Assembly (NCBI GenBank): GCA_027297085.1
Contig: JAPUIL010000446.1
Span: 1 to 12,028 of the forward strand
Direction of reading: 5' to 3'
Length of the DNA: 12,028 nucleotides
From: Verrucomicrobiota bacterium
Lineage (GTDB): Bacteria; Verrucomicrobiota; Verrucomicrobiia; Opitutales; UBA2995
Within the stretch, counting starts at the first letter, position 1. Each line of letters opens with the position of its first letter. Below, piece by piece: positions 6,733-12,028 of this stretch. The notes beneath the pieces are model-generated. The model saw only the letters and a program-made list of their open reading frames with translations. It was not told the origin of the DNA and did not search any database. The position numbers and the translations under genes were made by a program.

Positions 6733-7872
6733 ATGATCACGGACGATTCCATAGACATTTCCAACATGGTGATTCTCGTCATCGACGATAGCCCTTTGGA
6801 CCGAAAGCTAATATCAAAGGTGCTTGAGCGCCAAAACTTCAAGGTATTTTCGGCCGGCAGCGGAGAGGAAGGCATATCCATGATCGAATCGGTCAAACCG
6901 GACCTCATCCTTTTAGACATAATGATGGAGGGTATGGACGGCTTGGAAACATGCGCCCACCTCAAGGAAATGCCGGAATGTCAAAATGTTGCCATCATCT
7001 TCGTGACCGGCAAAACTGATTCAGACACGATATTACAGGCGTTTTCGGAAGGAGCGTCCGACTACATCACCAAACCGTACCGGATCAAAGAAGCTCTGGC
7101 TCGGATTGAGACCCACTTGAAGGTGCGTAGCCTGCTTCAACAGCATACCACTTTCATTAAGGCTCTGACCCAGGCGAACACCGAAAAATCGAAATTTCTG
7201 GGTATCGCTTCTCACGATTTGAAGAACCCGCTTATTTCTATCAATGGTCTTTCGGGTTTCTTGGCGACTGGCAAATTCGGTTCGCTGAGTGCCACCCAGG
7301 CGGAAATGGTTTCCAGTATTTACGAAGCTTCCGAAGCTATGTTGGCCCTGGTTAACGATCTCTTCGACGTTGCCTTGATTGAGACTGGGCAGCTAAACGT
7401 TGAAATCGATGAGGTGGACCTGCGCTCCGTGGTTAAGACTTCGGTCAACCTGTACCGGGTTACTGCGGAGAACAAAAATATTTCCATTGAATTTGTTGAA
7501 AAAGAAGTGCCCGACAAAGTGCGCTGCGACAAGCGCCAGGTGCGCCGGGTGATGGACAACCTCCTCAGCAATGCGATCAAGTTCTCAGAGCCGGGAACCA
7601 CCATTACTGTAATTTTGGAAAGCGACCGCAACTGGGTCTTCTTTCGTGTGGCTGATGAGGGACCGGGAATTCCCGAAGATGAGTTTGATAAACTGTTCCA
7701 AAGCTTTTCCAAGACCTCCGTCAAGCCGACTGGAGGAGAGACAAGCACCGGCCTCGGCTTGAATATCTGCAAAAAAGTAATGCAGGCTCATGGTGGTAAA
7801 ATCTATGCCGAGAATTTGCCAGATCAAGGGGCTCAATTTTCTGTCCAACTCCAGAAAACTGCGCTTAGCTAG
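6733..7872 (+). CDS. Response regulator-histidine kinase fusion (REC-HisKA-HATPase)
   Basis: This soluble signalling protein is 379 residues long from the ATG at 6733. An N-terminal receiver domain (about 12-132) has the acidic pair D18/D19, the phospho-accepting D62 (LLLDIMM), T92 and K114 (TKPY). A HisKA domain follows with H161 in SHDLKNPL, then a HATPase domain with the N box around N276-N280 (DNLLSNAIKF), the G1 box DEGPGIP near 308 and the G2 box TGLGLNI near 339-345. There is no membrane helix, PAS, GAF or other sensor, so input probably arrives as a phosphoryl group at D62 from another kinase. No partner regulator is encoded nearby. A TTG at 6715 and an ATG at 6766 are other possible starts; none has a ribosome binding site, and 6733 keeps the whole receiver. 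The gene ends 6 bases before the SMP-30 gene, so the two are probably co-transcribed. Confidence 0.9.
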   Translation: MITDDSIDISNMVILVIDDSPLDRKLISKVLERQNFKVFSAGSGEEGISMIESVKPDLILLDIMMEGMDGLETCAHLKEMPECQNVAIIFVTGKTDSDTILQAFSEGASDYITKPYRIKEALARIETHLKVRSLLQQHTTFIKALTQANTEKSKFLGIASHDLKNPLISINGLSGFLATGKFGSLSATQAEMVSSIYEASEAMLALVNDLFDVALIETGQLNVEIDEVDLRSVVKTSVNLYRVTAENKNISIEFVEKEVPDKVRCDKRQVRRVMDNLLSNAIKFSEPGTTITVILESDRNWVFFRVADEGPGIPEDEFDKLFQSFSKTSVKPTGGETSTGLGLNICKKVMQAHGGKIYAENLPDQGAQFSVQLQKTALS

Positions 7873-7878
7873 TTCCGT

Positions 7879-8751
7879 ATGGAATTAGAAGTTGTTTGGA
7901 ACGCCGGAGCTGCTCTGGGCGAAGGACCCATTTGGTACGATAACAAATTACAGTGGTTGGATATTGAGCGGTGCCGATTGCATATTTACCACCCGAAGGA
8001 TGATAAAAAGGAAACCTTCACCTTGCCGGGTAAAATTGGAACGGTCGTGCCTCGTAAATCCGGAGGTCTCGTTCTGGCCATGGAAAATGGTTTTGCTCTT
8101 TTCGATCCCGCAACAGAACGGCTCACGCCTTTGCCTAACCCTCCAGGCGAGACTATGGCCGGGCGATTCAACGACGGGAAATGCGATCCGCAAGGTCGTT
8201 TTTGGGCTGGCACGATGGCCAGTGAAAACGGTGTCGCAACTGGCAGCCTTTATCGACTGGATCCCGATTTCCAATGCGAAGTGATCCAAACCGGCATCGG
8301 TTGCTCCAACGGGCTCACCTGGAGCCATGATCATTCGACCTTCTATTATATCGATAGTTTTAAGAACCGGATCGAAGCCTACGATTTCGATCCAGACTCG
8401 GGCAGTATCGACCATATGCGAATCTTGAGAGAGGAACCCAAAGGCGAGGGTTTACCGGTATTCGATGGTATGACTATTGATACCGAAGGACGACTCTGGG
8501 TAGCACGATGGACTGGAAATTGCGTGCAATGTATTGATCCGGAATCGGGTGAGATACTCGAGCGTATCGAAGTGCCGGTTCGAAAGATCACGGCTTGCTG
8601 GTTCGGAGGGGAGGACCTCGGCGACCTCTATATCACTTGTGCCTCAGTAGACGAAACGGATGAGCAATTAAAATCCCAACCGAATGCCGGATCACTCTTT
8701 CGATGCCGTCCTGGTGCGAAGGGAATTCCGGCAGTGGCTTTTGCTGGTTGA
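7879..8751 (+). CDS. SMP-30/gluconolactonase/LRE family protein
   Basis: This 290-residue six-bladed beta-propeller probably hydrolyses a sugar lactone, such as an aldonolactone, using one bound divalent metal. The expected metal ligands of SMP-30 are visible: E15 in GEGPIW, N144 in CSNGLTWS and D196 in FDGMTID. The substrate-contacting R96 and N98 occur in RFNDGKCD. Length and motif spacing fit the family well. There is no signal peptide, so it acts in the cytoplasm. The start codon lies 6 bases after the kinase stop without a Shine-Dalgarno sequence, suggesting translational coupling. No sugar dehydrogenase or transporter is next to it, so the exact lactone cannot be given; other SMP-30 members cleave organophosphates or act on other lactones. 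Confidence 0.88.
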   Translation: MELEVVWNAGAALGEGPIWYDNKLQWLDIERCRLHIYHPKDDKKETFTLPGKIGTVVPRKSGGLVLAMENGFALFDPATERLTPLPNPPGETMAGRFNDGKCDPQGRFWAGTMASENGVATGSLYRLDPDFQCEVIQTGIGCSNGLTWSHDHSTFYYIDSFKNRIEAYDFDPDSGSIDHMRILREEPKGEGLPVFDGMTIDTEGRLWVARWTGNCVQCIDPESGEILERIEVPVRKITACWFGGEDLGDLYITCASVDETDEQLKSQPNAGSLFRCRPGAKGIPAVAFAG

Positions 8752-8790
8752 GCTTCCTTATCCTACTCGTCCTCTTACTTCCTTACCATC

Positions 8791-8838
8791 AACTCCGTAG
8801 CCATAGAGAGGCGTTCTTTGTATCACAGGAGCGGAGTT
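8791..8838. repeat. Inverted repeat between convergent genes
   Basis: AACTCCG at 8791-8797 pairs perfectly with CGGAGTT at 8832-8838, leaving a 34-base loop. It lies in the 185-bp gap (8752-8936) between the convergent SMP-30 and PhoD genes. A second short palindrome, CCGCAATGCGG, is at 8904-8914. There are no T-runs, so a classical terminator is not shown. The GGAG...TTAGCTTGC part resembles sequence at 10637-10648, suggesting a shared dispersed repeat. No gene is supported in this gap. Confidence 0.4.
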
Positions 8839-8936
8839 AGCTTGCGATATTGTTTTCAGGGTAGGGCTATTGCGCGTGCCCCGGTATTGCTTAGACGGGT
8901 CCTCCGCAATGCGGCAGTTGTTAAGACATTCAGGTC

Positions 8937-10481
8937 CTACTTTCTCCGCGGAGCTTTTAGCCAACTTGCTGAAATCACGGAAGCGTCCGTCACAATGCCT
9001 TCTGCTGCGTCCTCTTTTTGATTCAGGAGTTCTCCCTCCGTATCGAAGTACTTAATAGTCATCTTTCTGTCATCGAGAGGTCCCGAGAAGGCGAGGGTAG
9101 CAAAATTGCGCTCCTTAATCTGATCCATTTTGCCAGGAAAAATATCCAGGCGCGTTTCGTTTTTGTTCGAACCGCTAGAGGCCCCGGATGTAAGCGGGCT
9201 GCAGGTAAATTCGATGAATCGATAGGTCTTTCCTTTCAAGCCCGCCTTACCCGGCTTACCGGGCTGGCCTCCGCCTTTAAGCTCGAGTACGTTTACCTCC
9301 GAAAAGTGTACATCGCCGCTCAGGAAAACCACACCGTCTATTCCTTCCTCCATAATGCGGTCCATCAGATACTGCCATTCCTCATCAAACATCCGGTAGC
9401 TGTCATCGGTTCTTGGATCTGCCAAAACAGGGTTACCAACACAGATAATGTTGAAGTTGGAAGGATAACTGGGAGTCCATCCGTCAGTGGATTGTCCCTG
9501 CCTGTATTTAAGGCTGCTCACCAACCAGTCCACTTGCTCTTTCCCCAGCATATCCCGCTCACGATCGAATGGTTTTAAATGCTCGGGGCCATCCCGGTAG
9601 GTGCGGTTATCCAAAAGGTAGAAATTTGCGTCCCCATAATTAAAAAATGAAAATATCCCCGGTGTGCCGGGAAGGCCTGCTGATGGATTTCCAAAAAACA
9701 AGCTGAAGGCCTCAGCAGTCTGATCCTTATTCCAAAATTCCCAACCTGCATTGTTGGGGCCATAGTCATGGTCATCCCAGATGGCATAATTCGGAGTGGA
9801 TGCTAAGAGCCCTCGTAAGTGAGGTAGAGACCGATCGTGAGTCCATCGCTGAAAAATTCCGGTGCGGGAGGACCAGTCTGACTCGCGCAGGTAAACATTG
9901 TCCCCCAGCCAGATAAAGAGGTCTGGATCCTTTTCATAGATGCTCTCAAATATTTCATATCCCCCACCGTACGGTTTACCACCCAAACGGTCATAGCCAC
10001 CCTCCTGGTTGATATAAGCACAGCTGCCGAACCCGATGGAAAAATCAAACACCCGGTGGCCCTCCTCGCGGAATCGCCAGTTTTTAGGAGTGGAAAATTC
10101 TAGAGGTATGGGTCCTCCTTCCCGGTAGCCATCGCGGAATCGGGGAGTGACTTTTCCCCCATCGATCCATACTTCGTAGTCATAGCTAGCGTCGGATCGA
10201 ACCTTGTCGGCCAGGCATTTGGCCACGAATGCCGTATCGTTTTTAGTTCGAATTGGCTCGGTCAACCACTTGGTGGCTGGATCTCCTTTATGCCAGTATT
10301 TGATTTGGACTTTGGCGGGCCCGGTCGTTTGCACCCATATGAGCACCTCTGCCATGGTGGCATAACCGATCATCGGCCCGGACTCTAGTTTGTCGTATGT
10401 ATTGTCCGCCTCTGAGGTGGATTGAACTGCAACCAATAGTGCCAATCCAAAACCTCCTCGTCTAAAAAATTGTCCTAACAT
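8937..10481 (-). CDS. PhoD-like metallophosphatase, probably exported
   Basis: This phosphatase of the PhoD/alkaline phosphatase D family is 514 residues long from the ATG at 10481. The N-terminus (MLGQFFRRGGFGLALLVAV) looks like a signal peptide with a twin arginine, though the motif is not a canonical Tat box. A beta-rich PhoD N-terminal domain spans about 35-130. The catalytic domain shows the family motifs in order: GSC (C154), GDNVY (D194, Y197), WDDHDYGPNN (D236-D239) and SGDVH (D390, H392). These ligate the metal ions (Fe/Ca in known PhoD enzymes) that cleave phosphomono- or diesters. It probably acts in the periplasm to release phosphate. The frame stays open to a TTG at 10598, but those 39 extra residues would hide the signal peptide and lie in repeat-like sequence, so I reject that start. 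No Pho box is recognised. Confidence 0.88.
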   Translation of the reverse strand: MLGQFFRRGGFGLALLVAVQSTSEADNTYDKLESGPMIGYATMAEVLIWVQTTGPAKVQIKYWHKGDPATKWLTEPIRTKNDTAFVAKCLADKVRSDASYDYEVWIDGGKVTPRFRDGYREGGPIPLEFSTPKNWRFREEGHRVFDFSIGFGSCAYINQEGGYDRLGGKPYGGGYEIFESIYEKDPDLFIWLGDNVYLRESDWSSRTGIFQRWTHDRSLPHLRGLLASTPNYAIWDDHDYGPNNAGWEFWNKDQTAEAFSLFFGNPSAGLPGTPGIFSFFNYGDANFYLLDNRTYRDGPEHLKPFDRERDMLGKEQVDWLVSSLKYRQGQSTDGWTPSYPSNFNIICVGNPVLADPRTDDSYRMFDEEWQYLMDRIMEEGIDGVVFLSGDVHFSEVNVLELKGGGQPGKPGKAGLKGKTYRFIEFTCSPLTSGASSGSNKNETRLDIFPGKMDQIKERNFATLAFSGPLDDRKMTIKYFDTEGELLNQKEDAAEGIVTDASVISASWLKAPRRK

Positions 10482-10684
10482 TACGGATGAGGTTAGTTTC
10501 TCGAGGAGGCTGGTCAACCTTCGCTTCCCGTTACGCTTGGTGTCTCCCGCAGGTCTCGCGGAGTCGAGATGCCGTCCTACGGTTCGGTTTACGGTCAAGG
10601 CCGCTCCTGCACCATGATTCGAACAGCTTAATTGTAGGAGTTAGCTTGCTGACGATTCGTAGGATTTACCATTATTCATTCGGG
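10482..10684. repeat. Gene-free stretch with REP-like inverted repeats
   Basis: This 203-bp gap lies between two reverse-strand genes. It contains a hairpin TCTCG-CGGAGT-CGAGA at 10554-10569, a weaker AGGTT/AACCT pair at 10490-10494 and 10516-10520, and a REP-like unit at 10632-10657. That unit reads TGTAGGAG, then GTTAGC-TT-GCTGAC, which folds with one G-T wobble. CTCCTGCA at 10604-10611 pairs with TGTAGGAG at 10633-10640 with one wobble, making a larger palindrome. The GTAGGAG...AGCTTGCT arrangement recalls Pseudomonas REP sequences; this is resemblance only. No gene is supported here. Confidence 0.4.
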
Positions 10685-11071
10685 TTACTCTCGTTCATCA
10701 AGCAGAATGTCCAGGACTTCCAGGCTCCTCAGGATTTCCAAGATGGAAACACTCAGCGACGTGACCATGGTGATTAGTGCGAGTACGAAGACGATTTTGG
10801 CGACCATTTGGAGCCCTAAAAACAGCAACAGTATGGTTGCGACTGAGAGAAGAATACTGGTGATGCCGAACAGTTGCATCCATTTGACCAACTGTACCCG
10901 TTTCCGCAGAAATTGTATCTGTTGCGATACGCTGGCTGCTCCCGAGCTCTTATACTCGCTATGCAGGCTACGAATTCGATTCGACAGAGCCGCATGCCGG
11001 TTGGTGTAGGCTAACAGAAGGACCGAGATGGCTGGGAAAAAAAGAGCGGGTGTGGTCAAAGGTAGATCCAT
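10685..11071 (-). CDS. DUF2721 family membrane protein
   Basis: This 128-residue protein matches the DUF2721 family by length and pattern: an N-terminal helix running into LLLAYTNRHAAL, a basic segment with IRSLHSEY and QIQFLRKRVQLVKWMQ, and two further helices. Membrane segments are at about 5-23, 66-88 and 90-110, with the charged stretch at 24-62 between the first two. The C-terminus (LEILRSLEVLDILL) fits the family. The function of DUF2721 is unknown, so no role is given. The ATG at 11071 places the first helix at the N-terminus. It is divergent from the DUF5069-like gene across 45 bp and lies upstream of the PhoD gene on the same strand, 203 bp away and separated by repeats, so an operon is doubtful. 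Confidence 0.75.
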   Translation of the reverse strand: MDLPLTTPALFFPAISVLLLAYTNRHAALSNRIRSLHSEYKSSGAASVSQQIQFLRKRVQLVKWMQLFGITSILLSVATILLLFLGLQMVAKIVFVLALITMVTSLSVSILEILRSLEVLDILLDERE

Positions 11072-11083
11072 GGACGTGTAATG

Positions 11084-11098
11084 TAAGGTTGAACCTTA
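11084..11098. promoter_or_regulatory. 15-bp perfect palindrome in a divergent gap, possible operator
   Basis: TAAGGTT-G-AACCTTA is a perfect inverted repeat with 7-bp arms around one base. It lies 12 bases from the DUF2721 start and 18 bases from the DUF5069-like start, within a gap of only 45 bp. A symmetric site in this place suits a dimeric regulator of one or both genes. No regulator gene is adjacent. The arms have no T-run, so a terminator is unlikely. Confidence 0.4.
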
Positions 11099-11116
11099 GC
11101 TCTGCACTAAATATCC

Positions 11117-11659
11117 ATGAAACACTACACTTATCAGAAAAAGCTTCAGGCCATATGGCAGAAAGCTGTGGATCTCTACCAAGCAGGAAATCGCGATGGC
11201 ACTACCTATTTCGATGATGAAGAAAGCAATTTCCTCGCCTCTATAGGAGCGAATGCTCAGGAAATTTTCGACTTTGCCGAAGACTATGTTTCAGGAGGCG
11301 AACCCGACTTTACAACCGTCGCCATCATCCACGATATTCGGCGAGCCTATTTTCAAGAAGTTCAGAAAGGTCTTCCATCTGAAGAGGTGCTTGATCCAAC
11401 CACCTTGCCGGCCAAGGACACCGAGGCAGAAGGCATCCGCTGGTTACCGCGCATCATCCAAAAAGCCAAAGCCAAGTTACGAGGTGAGCTCCATCCTGAT
11501 GTTATGTATAGCTGTGGGGGTGACCGCCACTTTCTGAAAGAAAACGACGTCCATGCCGGCGAATTCTTACGCATAGTTTGGGAAAATTGGGACCATGAAG
11601 ACGCCATCGTTGATTGGGTGGTCCGGCGGATAAGAGGAGATCTGGCAGTAGCAGAGTGA
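11117..11659 (+). CDS. DUF5069-like protein
   Basis: This 180-residue soluble protein has a C-terminal part (about 100-172) that resembles the DUF5069 family: WLPRIIQKAKAKLRGEL, then a glycine/cysteine segment with GGDRHFL, then VHAGEFLRIVW and a final EDAIVDWV helix. The N-terminal part (about 8-85) has a similar helical layout, with DGTTYFDDEESNFL and ANAQEIFDFAEDY, as if the region were duplicated or paired. The function of DUF5069 is unknown, and I see no catalytic motif, signal peptide or membrane helix. My assignment comes from remembered family patterns, so it is moderate. There is no Shine-Dalgarno sequence before the ATG. Transcription probably starts in the short gap that carries the palindrome at 11084-11098. 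Confidence 0.6.
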   Translation: MKHYTYQKKLQAIWQKAVDLYQAGNRDGTTYFDDEESNFLASIGANAQEIFDFAEDYVSGGEPDFTTVAIIHDIRRAYFQEVQKGLPSEEVLDPTTLPAKDTEAEGIRWLPRIIQKAKAKLRGELHPDVMYSCGGDRHFLKENDVHAGEFLRIVWENWDHEDAIVDWVVRRIRGDLAVAE

Positions 11660-11678
11660 TTCATTTGGACCTTTTACC

Positions 11679-11731
11679 CTCTGGTCTGATCTTGAGGCTC
11701 GTGTCCGGTCCGTACCCTCCTGCCTCCAGAG
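11679..11731. terminator. Weak candidate stem between convergent genes
   Basis: CTCTGG at 11679-11684 and GAGGC at 11694-11698 together can pair with GCCTCCAGAG at 11722-11731, giving a stem with a bulge of about nine bases on one side. It lies between the stops of the DUF5069-like gene (11659) and the reverse-strand FG-GAP gene (11763), where a bidirectional terminator would be expected. No T-run follows on either side, so this is tentative. Confidence 0.2.
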
Positions 11732-11762
11732 AATAATTTCCTGTCAGTGGTAAACCGGGGGA

Positions 11763-12028
11763 TCAGGGTTGAATCAACAGTGCAACGGAATCCGCAGACA
11801 GCCCCCAGCTGACGAGGTCCGGTTTGCCATCGTGATTCAGGTCAGCGGTCGTCAAACTTAGACCACCAGTGTAATAACGGTCCGGCTCGGTTTCCCAACC
11901 GCCCTCAACCTTGGCGAGATGGATCTCCACATTGCCGAGAAGAATGTCGGCGCGCGAGTCTCCGTCAACGTCAGCCAGATGGAGTTTGTCGGCTGTCGAA
12001 GCAGTGGCGAGGAGCGTTTCCGGGTTTG
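11763..12028 (-). CDS. FG-GAP/VCBS repeat protein, C-terminal fragment
   Basis: This is the last 87 codons of a reverse-strand gene that continues past the window edge; the stop codon is at 11763-11765. Two calcium-binding-like loops of the FG-GAP/VCBS propeller type are visible: DVDGDSRADILLGN (about residues 19-32 of the fragment) and DLNHDGKPDLVSWG (62-75), each with the D-x-[DN]-x-D-x3-D spacing. They are separated by about 43 residues, as expected for successive propeller repeats. Such proteins are usually exported and act in adhesion, or are attached to enzymatic domains; the N-terminal part needed to decide is missing. No C-terminal sorting signal is present after the last repeat. Confidence 0.75.
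   Translation of the reverse strand, partial: NPETLLATASTADKLHLADVDGDSRADILLGNVEIHLAKVEGGWETEPDRYYTGGLSLTTADLNHDGKPDLVSWGLSADSVALLIQP

Noticed and set aside
8758..8964. 68-codon reverse-strand frame in the SMP-30/PhoD gap
   Set aside because: It overlaps the PhoD 3' end, lies over inverted repeats, has no ribosome binding site and no protein-like pattern.
10611..10625. tRNA-like GATTCGAAC
   Set aside because: It resembles a T-loop, but no acceptor or anticodon stem can be built around it.

Overview
The window reads as a stretch of bacterial chromosome of roughly even base composition, most likely from a member of the Verrucomicrobiota (Opitutae-like). This placement is an inference. It rests on a Bacillus/Bacteroidetes-type sdhCAB set, a DUF5069-like protein, a DUF2721 protein, an FG-GAP repeat protein, scarce Shine-Dalgarno sequences, and several repeat-rich intergenic stretches. 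I see no rRNA, tRNA, CRISPR array, integrase, transposase or phage gene.

Layout. Positions 1-423 hold two full copies and one truncated copy of a tandem repeat of about 180 bp, which is probably non-coding. Next come three forward genes without an obvious shared pathway: a membrane-anchored LysM protein (525-1112), a Nudix hydrolase of ADP-ribose pyrophosphatase type (1188-1745), and a three-helix membrane protein with a soluble C-terminal domain that I do not recognise (1846-2868). After a 179-bp leader comes the succinate dehydrogenase / fumarate reductase operon sdhC-sdhA-sdhB (3048-6540). It has a single dihaem cytochrome b subunit and no sdhD. All the catalytic, flavin-binding and iron-sulfur residues I looked for are present. 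The operon is followed by a response regulator-histidine kinase fusion (6733-7872) that almost abuts an SMP-30/gluconolactonase-family hydrolase (7879-8751). On the reverse strand lie a PhoD-like phosphatase (8937-10481) and a DUF2721 membrane protein (10685-11071). A DUF5069-like gene (11117-11659) diverges from the latter across a 45-bp gap containing a 15-bp palindrome. The window ends inside the C-terminus of an FG-GAP/VCBS repeat protein on the reverse strand.

How the genes work together. Only sdhCAB is a clear functional unit: a type B complex II moving electrons between succinate/fumarate and, probably, menaquinone. The kinase and the SMP-30 gene are probably co-transcribed, but the kinase has no sensor domain, so its signal is unknown. 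The other genes look like independent housekeeping or cell-envelope functions.

I did not find a convincing new multi-gene system. The items most worth checking are the 5' tandem repeat, the sdhC leader (the strongest Shine-Dalgarno-like sequence I noticed, in front of a 20-codon ORF in frame with sdhC), the unusually large loop in SdhC, the operator-like palindrome at 11084-11098, and REP-like inverted repeats upstream of the PhoD gene.
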